Assembly: GCF_900184225.1 (NCBI RefSeq)
Contig: NZ_FXWZ01000003.1
Coordinates: 1,615,684 to 1,679,683 of the forward strand
Length of the DNA: 64,000 nt
DNA from: Brevibacterium ihuae
Lineage (GTDB): Bacteria > Actinomycetota > Actinomycetes > Actinomycetales > Brevibacteriaceae
Direction: 5' to 3'
The stretch's first letter is position 1. Each line of letters opens with the position of its first letter. Of the stretch, positions 10,187 to 18,082 are shown piece by piece. The translations under genes and the position numbers were made by a program. A model generated the notes under the pieces. That model made no database searches. It worked only from the letters and a program-made list of their open reading frames with translations, and was not told the DNA's origin.

Positions 10187-10229
10187 CCGCAGACCTGTGG
10201 ACGGAGGGGATCCGTCCACAGGCCTGCGG
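10187..10229 (-). terminator. hairpin terminator downstream of htrA
   Basis: 19-bp stem with one mismatch (10187-10205 with 10211-10229) and a 5-nt loop, about 140 bp past the htrA stop and before the WXG100 gene on the same strand. It marks the end of the mprA-mprB-htrA transcript. The rest of 10121-10369 shows nothing else clear. Confidence 0.75.
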
Positions 10230-10369
10230 TCGCACGGGGTGGCGCGGCCGTGCCCTGTGGTCACCGGGCTGCTGTGCCCGTGCCCTGCGGCCGGGCGACC
10301 GCCGCGGAGCGCGCGCCGCCCGCCCACGGAGCACGCGTCGCTCGCCCGTCGGCAGGCGGCGCCGCTCGC

Positions 10370-11914
10370 TCAGTTCGAGCCCAGCGTCACCTGGACGTTC
10401 GTCTCCTGACCGCCGCGCACGACCGTGAGGGACACGGTGTCGCCGACCGCCTTGGACCGGACGAGCGCCTGGAGGGAGACGCTCGAGTTCACCGGGGTGT
10501 CGTCGAGCGCGATGATGTGATCGCCCTGCTGGATGCCGGCCTGCTCGGCGGCAGAACCGCCCTCCACGGAGGACACGACCGCGGATCCGCGGGAGATGCC
10601 GCCGGCCTCGACCTCGCCGGAGGTGATGCTCACGCCGAGGTGCGGGTGCACGGCCGTGCCGGTGGAGATGAGCTGGTCGGCGATGTTCGTCGCCTGCGAG
10701 ATCGGGATCGCGAAGCCGATGCCGATCGAGCCGCTCTGGCCGCCGGAGCCCGGCTGCTGCAGGGTCGCCGTCGAGGAGTTCACCCCGATGACCTCGCCCT
10801 GGCCGTTGACGAGCGGACCGCCGGAGTTGCCCGGGTTGATCGCCGCGTCGGTCTGGATCGCGTTGGTGATGGTGAGGGCGACGTCCTCCTCTGAGGGGTT
10901 CTCCCCGATGTTCGACGTGGTGACCGGGCGGTTGAGCGCGGAGACGATGCCGGTGGTCACCGTATCGGCGAGGCCGAGCGGGTTGCCGAGCGCCATCACC
11001 GGATCGCCCACCTGCATCGCGTCGGAGGCGCCGACCGGCAGCGGCGTCACGCCCTCGGGCTGCTGGTCGAGCTGGAGGACGGCGATGTCGGTCTCCGGAT
11101 CGCGGCCGACGATCGAGGCGGTGACCATCGCGCCGGAGTTCGTCACGACCTGCACCTCGCCGCCGGCGGTGTCGGCCGCGGCGACGACGTGGTTGTTCGT
11201 GATGACGTAGCCCTGGTCGCCGTAGACGAACCCGGATCCCACCCCCGACATCTGGCCGTTGACGCCGACCTGGATCGCGACGACGCTCTTCGAGGCCTCG
11301 GCGGCGATCGTCGTCCAGTCCGGGGTCTCGATCGTCACCTCCTCCTGGGACTGCCGATCGTCCTGCGCGTCGAGGTAGAACGCGGTGCCGATGCCGAGCG
11401 CGCCGCCGATGAGCGCCGCGAGGAGTGCGAAAGCGATGAGCGGGAGCCAGCCGGGACCGCGACGGCGGGTCTGCGCGGCAGCCGGAGCCGACTCGGGCGG
11501 CTGCTGCGCAGGAGCGCCGCCGGACTGCGGGCCGGGACTGGCCGCGGCGTAGCTGCTCGTCGGAGCGCTGCTCGAGGTGTGGGCCGGGGCGGCAGTGCCG
11601 TATCCGCCGGCTCCCGGGGCGGGCGAGCCGAAACCGGACGCGCCCGCCGGCCGGCCGCCGGGCGCTCCGGATCCTCCGTGCGCGGGGCCGGTGGCACCGG
11701 GTGCGCCGCCGCTGCCGAATCCCGTGCCGACGGGCGGCTGCTGCGGGTACGGCCGGCCGGGGCCGGAAGGATACGGCTGCCCGGCACCCCCCTGCGGGGG
11801 CGGGGAGCCGGCGCCCGTGCCGGGGCCGAAGGTCGGGGGCTGCTGCTGGGAGTGCCGGCCCGGTCCGCCGGGGTGACCTCCGCCGGTGCCCGGGAAGGGG
11901 GGATTGCTGCTCAT
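10370..11914 (-). CDS. membrane-anchored HtrA-type serine protease with PDZ domain
   Basis: 514 residues. The N-terminal about 165 residues are cytosolic and disordered, rich in Pro, Gly, Gln and Ser. One membrane helix follows ([20 protein letters not shown]), then a trypsin-like domain outside the cell with His in [12 protein letters not shown], Asp in [12 protein letters not shown] and Ser in [10 protein letters not shown], and a C-terminal PDZ domain (about 415-510, [13 protein letters not shown]). This is the architecture of mycobacterial PepD/HtrA proteases, which degrade or refold damaged envelope proteins. The ATG at 11914 overlaps the stop of the kinase gene by 4 nt (ATGA), so protease and kinase are translationally coupled. 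In mycobacteria pepD is likewise downstream of mprAB. Confidence 0.93.
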   Translation of the reverse strand: MSSNPPFPGTGGGHPGGPGRHSQQQPPTFGPGTGAGSPPPQGGAGQPYPSGPGRPYPQQPPVGTGFGSGGAPGATGPAHGGSGAPGGRPAGASGFGSPAPGAGGYGTAAPAHTSSSAPTSSYAAASPGPQSGGAPAQQPPESAPAAAQTRRRGPGWLPLIAFALLAALIGGALGIGTAFYLDAQDDRQSQEEVTIETPDWTTIAAEASKSVVAIQVGVNGQMSGVGSGFVYGDQGYVITNNHVVAAADTAGGEVQVVTNSGAMVTASIVGRDPETDIAVLQLDQQPEGVTPLPVGASDAMQVGDPVMALGNPLGLADTVTTGIVSALNRPVTTSNIGENPSEEDVALTITNAIQTDAAINPGNSGGPLVNGQGEVIGVNSSTATLQQPGSGGQSGSIGIGFAIPISQATNIADQLISTGTAVHPHLGVSITSGEVEAGGISRGSAVVSSVEGGSAAEQAGIQQGDHIIALDDTPVNSSVSLQALVRSKAVGDTVSLTVVRGGQETNVQVTLGSN

Positions 11915-13584
11915 GCCTGGTCCTTTCTCGTCGGATCGGACTCGGGGTCCGGGGTCGGGTGCACGGAGATCTCGCCCCGGTGCGAATCGATGATCGCCTT
12001 GACGATCGACAGACCGAGGCCGGAGCCCCCGGTGTCGCGGTTGCGGGAGGAATCGAGGCGGTAGAAGCGCTCGAAGATCCGCGGAGCGAGCTCGGGGTCG
12101 ATGCCCTCGCCGTGGTCGCGCACCTCGAAGCGGACGCGACCGGCGGGGAATCCGCGGAGGTTCTCGCTCACGCTCACGCCGCCCGCGGCGGAGAAGTCCG
12201 GCACGATCGGCTGCTCCTCGGTGCGGGTCCGCACGACCACGCCGGTCTGCTTGGCCGCGGCGCGCTCCTCGGCCTTCTCGGCCTTCGCCCCGCGCTTCTT
12301 CTCCGCCGCCTGCTTGCGCTCCTCGGCGGAGTCGCGGCGGAAGATCCGCACCGGCCCGGTAACGAAGCCGCGCTCGGGCTTCGACTCCGGGGCGGCGGGC
12401 TCCGGGTCCGGAAGGCCGACGACGCCGAGCGCGAACTCGATCGCGGTCTCCGGGGGCGTGTGGCGTACGGCGTTGCCGGCGAGGTTGACGATGACCTGGC
12501 GGATCTTCGAGTCGGAGCCGATGACCGCCGGCACCGGACGGGCGTCCTCGCCGTCGAGCCCGATGAAGCTGATGTCGCGGTCGGGGTCCTGCGCGGCGGC
12601 GTCCGCGGCGGCATCGCGGACGATCGCCGCGAGGTCGACCGGGCCGGTCTCCGTCTGCCGCAGCTCGTCCATCCGCGCGAGGAGCACGAGATCGTCGACG
12701 AGGACCCCCATCCGCTTGGCCTCGGCCTCGATCCGGTCCATCGCCTGGGCGATGTGCTCCGGGTCGGTGACCGCGCCCTGCCGGTAGAGCTCCGCGTACC
12801 CGCGGATCGTCACGAGCGGGGTGCGCAGCTCGTGGGAGGCGTCGGAGACGAATTGCCGGATCCGCTTCTCCGAACGGGTCTGGCCGTCGAACGAGTCCTC
12901 GATCCGACCGAGCATGGTGTTGAGCGCGGAGGACAGCCGCCCGAGCTCGGTGCCCGGCGGGTACGTCGAGACGCGCTGGCTCAGGTCGCCGGCGGCGATC
13001 CGCGAGGCGGTCTCCTCGATCGCCTTGAGCGGCCGGAAGGTGTTGGTGATCGCGAAGTACCCGACCCCGGCGACGAGAGCGAGGGCGAGCAGCCCGATGC
13101 CGACCATGGTGTTGCGGGCGCGCTCGCTGATCGCGTCGACCTCGCGGTCGAAGGGCACCGCGATCGCGACGAGGAGGTCGGATCCGCTCACGGTGAGCGC
13201 GCGGGCGCGCCACTGCGATCCGGTGCCGTTGACGGTGAACGGGCGCCCCTGCATCGTCGTCACGGTGTCGGAGTCGATGGTCGGCAGGCGCGGGGTGTTG
13301 TCCGGTTCCGGCGCCACCGGATCGTAGATCGTCTCGCCGTCCGTCGTGTAGAACTGCACGTAGTACGAGCCCGGCAGCAGGCTGCGCAGCGAGCTCTCCG
13401 ACGGCGTCGTGCTCTCCGGGGTCCGCAGCGGCGAGGGGACGAGCACCTGGTCGGCGGCCTGGATCGCGAGCGCCTCGGAGGCCTGGATGAGCCGCTGGTC
13501 GGTGCGTTCGATGAGGCTCGCCCGGAGGTTCTCGAGGACCCAGGCGCTCGTGCCGGACAGCACGAGGACCATGAGGGTCATCAT
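11911..13584 (-). CDS. mprB: MprB-like sensor histidine kinase
   Basis: 557 residues from the first ATG. Order: membrane helix 1 (truncated at this start), an extracytoplasmic sensor of about 130 residues, membrane helix 2 (about 160-182), HAMP, HisKA with His251 in [10 protein letters not shown], and an ATPase domain with N-box [10 protein letters not shown] (367-375), G1 DHGEGID (490-496) and G2 GGSGLGLSI. It would phosphorylate the response regulator encoded just upstream. Two oddities: about 90 extra residues, rich in Lys, Glu and Ala, sit between N-box and G1, and no ATG, GTG or TTG exists between the regulator stop and 13584 although the homologous-looking SLTTKLLTI lies before this start. 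The true start may be non-standard. Confidence 0.9.
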   Translation of the reverse strand: MMTLMVLVLSGTSAWVLENLRASLIERTDQRLIQASEALAIQAADQVLVPSPLRTPESTTPSESSLRSLLPGSYYVQFYTTDGETIYDPVAPEPDNTPRLPTIDSDTVTTMQGRPFTVNGTGSQWRARALTVSGSDLLVAIAVPFDREVDAISERARNTMVGIGLLALALVAGVGYFAITNTFRPLKAIEETASRIAAGDLSQRVSTYPPGTELGRLSSALNTMLGRIEDSFDGQTRSEKRIRQFVSDASHELRTPLVTIRGYAELYRQGAVTDPEHIAQAMDRIEAEAKRMGVLVDDLVLLARMDELRQTETGPVDLAAIVRDAAADAAAQDPDRDISFIGLDGEDARPVPAVIGSDSKIRQVIVNLAGNAVRHTPPETAIEFALGVVGLPDPEPAAPESKPERGFVTGPVRIFRRDSAEERKQAAEKKRGAKAEKAEERAAAKQTGVVVRTRTEEQPIVPDFSAAGGVSVSENLRGFPAGRVRFEVRDHGEGIDPELAPRIFERFYRLDSSRNRDTGGSGLGLSIVKAIIDSHRGEISVHPTPDPESDPTRKDQA

Positions 13585-13680
13585 GATGGTGAGGAGCTTG
13601 GTCGTGAGCGACCATTCCTCCCAGATGACCGTCCGGTCCCGGCGGCGGTGTCTGACGGGGGCGGAGATGACGGGGTCCGC

Positions 13681-14442
13681 TTACTTGCTGTCGGGGGTGC
13701 GGAGCATGTAGCCCACACCGCGCTTGGTCTGGATCATCGGGGTCCACGTGAGCTCGACCGGGTTGCCCGCCTCGTCGGTGGTCGGAGCGGTGTCGATCTT
13801 GCGCCGCAGATACGAGATGTAGGACTCGACGATGCCGGTGTCCCCGCCGAAGTCGTACTCCCACACGTGATCGAGGATCTGGGACTTCGAGAGCACCCGG
13901 TTGGCGTTGAGCATGAGGTAGCGCAGGAGCTTGAACTCGGTGGGGGAGAGGTCGATGAGGATGCCCCCGCGGCGCACCTCGTGCGTGTCGTCGTCGAGCT
14001 CGAGCTCGCCGACCTCGATGACCGCGGTCTCCTCCTCCTCGAGGCTGTGGGTCCGGCGCAGCACGGCGCGGATGCGGGCGACGACCTCCTCGAGGGAGAA
14101 CGGCTTGGTGACATAGTCGTCGCCGCCCACCGTGAGGCCGGTGATCTTGTCGGAGGTGTCGTCGCGCGCGGTGAGGAACACGACCGGGATGTGGCGGCCG
14201 GCCTGGCGCAGACGGCGGGTGACGGTGAAGCCGTCGATGTCCGGGAGCATGACATCGAGGACGAGGAGGTCGGGCTCGGTCTGCTCCGCCAGTCGGAGGG
14301 CCTCGGTGCCGTTCGCGGCCGACACCACGTCGAAGCCGGCGAACCGCAGGCTGGTCGAGAGCAGTTCGCGGATGTTGGGTTCGTCGTCGACGACGAGGAG
14401 GGTGGCCTCGACGTCCTGGGCGTCATGATGCGTGGAGTTCAT
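13681..14442 (-). CDS. mprA: MprA-like OmpR-family response regulator
   Basis: 253 residues. Receiver domain at about 13-125, with acidic pocket D19-D20, phosphoacceptor Asp63 in LLVLDVMLPD and the conserved Lys in VTKPFSLEE. The winged-helix DNA-binding domain (about 145-250) contains LSPTEFKLLRYL and YISYLRRKID. Pairing with an MprB-like kinase and a downstream HtrA identifies it as the MprA type, which in mycobacteria responds to surfactant and envelope stress and controls pepD, sigE and psp genes. ATG at 14442. The kinase frame begins directly after its TAA in the same phase. A perfect Crp/GlxR-like palindrome lies 56 nt upstream. Confidence 0.92.
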   Translation of the reverse strand: MNSTHHDAQDVEATLLVVDDEPNIRELLSTSLRFAGFDVVSAANGTEALRLAEQTEPDLLVLDVMLPDIDGFTVTRRLRQAGRHIPVVFLTARDDTSDKITGLTVGGDDYVTKPFSLEEVVARIRAVLRRTHSLEEEETAVIEVGELELDDDTHEVRRGGILIDLSPTEFKLLRYLMLNANRVLSKSQILDHVWEYDFGGDTGIVESYISYLRRKIDTAPTTDEAGNPVELTWTPMIQTKRGVGYMLRTPDSK

Positions 14443-14497
14443 GATTCGAGTATGGAGCCTCGGTCTGGGAGTCTCCTGGACGTCACCTGGACATGAA

Positions 14498-14513
14498 TGT
14501 GATCTGGGTCACA
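14498..14513. promoter_or_regulatory. Crp/GlxR-type palindrome upstream of mprA
   Basis: TGTGA-TCTGGG-TCACA is an exact match to the Crp-family consensus TGTGA-N6-TCACA. It lies between the start of mprA (14442) and the end of the glutamate-synthase-like gene (14530), so mprA is the likely target. cAMP control is inference. Confidence 0.6.
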
Positions 14514-14529
14514 TAATGGAGCGCAGTGC

Positions 14530-16269
14530 TCAGGCATGGTGGCTCTTCTCGTCCGGGGCGTCCTGGAGGATGTCCCTGCCCTCGGAGCCGGAGGAGTCGC
14601 CGGAGCCGGCGGTCTGCTCGAGGCCGACGTCGGGGATGCCGTCGCGGTCGCGGTCGCCGGAGTAGCGGGCGCCGCGGAGCGCGGGATCCGGGCCGAACCG
14701 GTCGGCTGAGGCGGCCTGCCAGTCCGCCGCCCAGCCGCGCGGCGGATCGGTGAGCAGCTCCTCGTGCCGGAGCCAGTTGTGGAGCGTCTGGTACGACACC
14801 ACCTCCGTCTGGCTGATGCGGCGGCGGAGCATCCGGAAGTCGAGCTCCGCGGGGCTCTCGACGCCGAGGGTCGAGAGCATCTGCTTCGTCTCCTCGATCG
14901 TCGCCCTGTGGTACCGGTACACGTGCTCGGACTTCGAGGTGACGTCGAGGCCGCGGGCGAGCTTGGGATCCTGGGTCGCGACCCCGGTGGGGCAGTGGTT
15001 GGTGTGGCACTTCTGGGCCTGGATGCAGCCCACGGCCATCATCATCGCCCGGGCCGACATGCAGAAGTCCGCGCCCTGGATGAGCATCCGGACGATGTCG
15101 TGGCCGCTCGCGATCTTGCCGGCGGCGCCGAGCCGGATGTGCTCGCGCAGCCCGCAGCCCATGAGGGCGTTGTGGACGAGTCGGAGCCCTTCGGCGAGCG
15201 GGGTGCCCATGTGGTCCTCGTACTCGAGCGGCGCCGCGCCGGTGCCGCCCTCCGAGCCGTCGACGATGATGTAGTCGGGCAGGATCCCGGTCTCGAGCAT
15301 CGCCTTGCACAGCGCGAGGAGGTCGCGGCGCATGCCCACGCAGAGCTTGAAGCCGATGGGCTTGCCGTCGGAGAGCTCGCGCAGCCGGCCGATGAACTCC
15401 ATCATCTCCCGGGGGGTGCCGAAGGCGGAGTGCCCGGGCGGGGAGATGCAGTCCTGGCCCATCGGCACGCCGCGCGCCTCGGCGATCTCGGCGGTGACCT
15501 TGTCCGCCGGCAGCACGCCGCCGAGCCCGGGCTTGGCCCCCTGCGAGAGCTTGATGGTGATCGCCTTCACCGCATCGAGCCGCGCCTTCGGGGTGAACTC
15601 CTCGGGGGAGAAGTTCCCCTCCGCGTCGCGGCAGCCGAAGTACCCGCTGCCGAACTCCCACATGAGGTCCGCGCCGCCGGCGAGGTGGTGCTTCGTCAGC
15701 CCGCCCTCCCCGGTGTCGTGGAGGAAGCCGCCCTTGCCCGCGCCGTGGTTCATCGCGAGCACCGCGTTCTTCGACAGCGAGCCGAAGCTCATCGCGGAGA
15801 TGTTGAGCAGCGAGGCGTCGTAGGGCCGGGTGCACTGCGGGCCGCCGAGGCGCACGCGGTGCTCGCCCTCGGGGATCCGGCCGGGCTGCACCGAGTGGAC
15901 GAGGTACTCGTACCCGGGTGCGCGCACCTCGAGCTCGGTGCCGAACGACTTGACCGAGTGGGTGCCCGCTGCGCGCTCGTAGATGAGCTGCCGGACGTCC
16001 CGGTCGAAGGGCTTGCCGTCGTAGTTCCGCTCGACGAAGTACTGCTGGATCATCGGCCGGATGGTCTCCATGAGGTACCGGCCGCGTCCGAGGAGCGGGA
16101 AATTGCGGAGGATCGCGCGCTCGCGCTGGGTGATGTCGACGAGCGCGACGACGAGCAGGAGGATCGCCGGTCCGGCGAGCAGCCACCACCAGCCGGAGAC
16201 GAGGACCGCGAGCGCGACGGCTGCGGCGACCAGGGCGAGGAGTCCGATGAGGATTGCGATGGCGACCAT
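14530..16269 (-). CDS. membrane-anchored FMN-binding glutamate synthase-like protein
   Basis: 579 residues. The N-terminus has one or two membrane helices (about 1-45). The rest is the FMN/Fe-S domain of glutamate synthase: GAGKGGFLHDTGEGGLTKHH near residue 180, IKLSQGAKPGLGG, VDGSEGGTGAAP, and the Cys cluster CIQAQKCHTNHCPTG for a 3Fe-4S centre. The glutaminase domain and the small NADPH subunit are absent, so it cannot use glutamine and NADPH as standard GltBD does. Such stand-alone proteins are common, their reaction is not known, and they may accept electrons at the membrane. The C-terminal about 60 residues are polar and variable. Confidence 0.9.
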   Translation of the reverse strand: MVAIAILIGLLALVAAAVALAVLVSGWWWLLAGPAILLLVVALVDITQRERAILRNFPLLGRGRYLMETIRPMIQQYFVERNYDGKPFDRDVRQLIYERAAGTHSVKSFGTELEVRAPGYEYLVHSVQPGRIPEGEHRVRLGGPQCTRPYDASLLNISAMSFGSLSKNAVLAMNHGAGKGGFLHDTGEGGLTKHHLAGGADLMWEFGSGYFGCRDAEGNFSPEEFTPKARLDAVKAITIKLSQGAKPGLGGVLPADKVTAEIAEARGVPMGQDCISPPGHSAFGTPREMMEFIGRLRELSDGKPIGFKLCVGMRRDLLALCKAMLETGILPDYIIVDGSEGGTGAAPLEYEDHMGTPLAEGLRLVHNALMGCGLREHIRLGAAGKIASGHDIVRMLIQGADFCMSARAMMMAVGCIQAQKCHTNHCPTGVATQDPKLARGLDVTSKSEHVYRYHRATIEETKQMLSTLGVESPAELDFRMLRRRISQTEVVSYQTLHNWLRHEELLTDPPRGWAADWQAASADRFGPDPALRGARYSGDRDRDGIPDVGLEQTAGSGDSSGSEGRDILQDAPDEKSHHA

Positions 16270-16314
16270 GGATCCACCATAGCGCCGGGCCGGGACCCCC
16301 GGCAGGGTCGCTTG

Positions 16315-16866
16315 TCAGGCGTCGACGGACTCCTGGCGCCTGCGGTAGGCGGCGACGTGGGTCCGGTTGGCGCAGTTGCCGAGGTCGCAGTAGCGCTTCG
16401 AGCGGTTGCGGGAGAAGTCGACGAACACGCCGTCGCAGTCCTCGGCGGCGCACCGCTGGAGGCGCGAGAGCTCCTCCTCGCGGATGAGATCGACGAGGAC
16501 GAGGGCGGAGTCGATGGCGATCCGGTCGGAGATCGGGGCGGTCTGGGCCACGGCGTGGAGGTGCCAGCCCCAGCCGTCGTGGATGACGAGCTGCGGCAGC
16601 GCATTGCACCGCTGGATGGTGGCGTTGACGAGCGCCGCGACGGATTCGACGGAGTCCGCATCGAACACCGTGGTGAACTCCGAGCGCACCTCGCGCACCC
16701 GTTCGAGCTCGACCTCCGTCCCGGTCAGGGTGCCGGTGAACCCGTGCCGCGCGGTGAACGCGGCGAGCGCTTCGGGGTCGGGCAGCTCCTCGACGCCCGG
16801 TCGGCCGCTGTTGACCAGGTCGACGAGCATGAGCAGATTGGTCCGCACTTCGTGGGTGAGTGACAT
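16315..16866 (-). CDS. CGNR zinc-finger / ABATE domain putative regulator
   Basis: 183 residues. The N-terminal about 120 residues fit the ABATE domain, and the C-terminus is the CGNR zinc finger, with C-x4-C in RCAAEDC and C-x4-C in CDLGNCANR, followed by basic THVAAYRRRQ. CGNR proteins are regarded as DNA-binding regulators, mostly uncharacterised. The gene is divergent from the EamA transporter with 182 bp between starts that contain several palindromes, the layout of a local regulator and its target. ATG at 16866. Target and ligand are inference. Confidence 0.88.
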   Translation of the reverse strand: MSLTHEVRTNLLMLVDLVNSGRPGVEELPDPEALAAFTARHGFTGTLTGTEVELERVREVRSEFTTVFDADSVESVAALVNATIQRCNALPQLVIHDGWGWHLHAVAQTAPISDRIAIDSALVLVDLIREEELSRLQRCAAEDCDGVFVDFSRNRSKRYCDLGNCANRTHVAAYRRRQESVDA

Positions 16867-16919
16867 GGTCCGGACAGTCTACCCGGAGGGTCGATGCGGC
16901 GGCCAATGATGTCAGTACC

Positions 16920-17021
16920 GTCATGTACTTGACTCATGACTCCGTCGTCGTGTCTACTGAGATTCGGCGGCTCCGTGTCAGGAGTCAACCATCGAACACT
17001 CATGAGTGACGCAGGTCACTC
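16920..17021. promoter_or_regulatory. palindromes in the CGNR-EamA divergent region
   Basis: Three symmetric elements: GTCATG and CATGAC separated by 9 nt (16920-16940); ACTCATGAGT, a perfect 10-bp palindrome (16998-17007); and GAGTGAC-GCAG-GTCACTC (17004-17021). The last contains GTGA-N6-TCAC, the core of Crp/GlxR sites. They are good operator candidates for the CGNR protein or a Crp-type factor. Confidence 0.5.
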
Positions 17022-17048
17022 CCGTGATGATCCCGTGAGGAGGACACC

Positions 17049-18014
17049 ATGAAGCAGCAGGTCTATCTGGGTCTCGGACTGACCCTCCTGTCGTCGTTCC
17101 TGTTCGCCGCGTCCGGCCCGGTCGCCAAGGCGATGTACGCGGTCGGCTGGACCCCGGGGGCGGTGGTGCTCCTCCGGCTGCTCGGCTGCGCGATCGTGCT
17201 CGCTGTCCCCACCCTCATCGCGATGCGCGGCCGCTGGGGCGCGGTGGTCGAGCACTGGCGCACCGTCGTCCTCTACGGCGTCGTCGCGATGGTCGGCGTG
17301 CAGCTCCTCTACTTCCTCGCCGTCGAGCACCTCACCGTCGCCGTCGCGCTGCTGCTCGAGATGACCGCGCCGCTGATGATCGTGTTCTGGCTGTGGATGC
17401 GGACCGGCGTGCGCCCGGCCCCGGCGACCTTCGCCGGCATGGTCGCCGCGATGGCCGGGCTCGTCCTCGTCCTCGACCCGCGCGGAGCGGACCTCCACGT
17501 CGGCGCCGTCCTGCTCGCGCTCGGTGCCGCGGTGTGCCTGTGCGCGTACTTCCTCATCGGCGCCAAGTCCGACATCGGCATCCCGCCCGTCGCCCTCACC
17601 GGACTCGGCATGGGCGTGGGCGCGGGCACCATGCTCCTCCTGTGGCCCACCGGGATCCTCGACTTCACCTTCACCGCCGCTCCCGTCGACCTCGGCGGGG
17701 CGAGCGTGCCGTGGTGGGCGGCGGTCGGCCTCCTCGTGGCGGCGACCGCCGGCGCCTACCTCACCGGCGTCATGGGCCTGCGCCTCATCGGCGCGACGGT
17801 GTCGAGCTTCGTCAACCTCACCGAGGTGCCGTTCTCCGTCGTCGTTGCCTGGTTCGTGCTCGCCGAGCTGCCCGGCTTCGTGCAGCTCATCGGCGGCGTG
17901 TGCATCATCGCCGGCGTCGTCCTCATCAAGCTCGGCGAGGACCGGGCGCCGGTGCGCGAGGTCGTCGTCGACGACGTCGCGCCGCGCACCGAGGAGCTCC
18001 GACTCGTGAGCTGA
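17049..18014 (+). CDS. EamA family (DMT) transporter
   Basis: 321 residues with ten predicted membrane helices in two EamA repeats (about 8-140 and 155-290). The first helix is LGLTLLSSFLFAASGPVAKA, and the second repeat ends in a helix followed by a short acidic cytosolic tail. EamA proteins export amino acids or other metabolites or take up small molecules; the substrate here is unknown. GAGGAGG lies just before the ATG at 17049. The divergent CGNR regulator and the palindromes between them suggest dedicated control. Confidence 0.92.
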   Translation: MKQQVYLGLGLTLLSSFLFAASGPVAKAMYAVGWTPGAVVLLRLLGCAIVLAVPTLIAMRGRWGAVVEHWRTVVLYGVVAMVGVQLLYFLAVEHLTVAVALLLEMTAPLMIVFWLWMRTGVRPAPATFAGMVAAMAGLVLVLDPRGADLHVGAVLLALGAAVCLCAYFLIGAKSDIGIPPVALTGLGMGVGAGTMLLLWPTGILDFTFTAAPVDLGGASVPWWAAVGLLVAATAGAYLTGVMGLRLIGATVSSFVNLTEVPFSVVVAWFVLAELPGFVQLIGGVCIIAGVVLIKLGEDRAPVREVVVDDVAPRTEELRLVS

Positions 18015-18082
18015 GGCGCTCCGATCCGTGGGTCGGGGATCTCCGAGCCGCGAGCCGGGGAGCACCGGCCCGCGCGGGCTCC

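Noticed and set aside
11911..14442. Response regulator-kinase fusion by stop codon readthrough
   Set aside because: The frames are contiguous through a TAA, but TAA is a strong stop and no readthrough signal is visible; kept only as an alternative in the start-codon finding.
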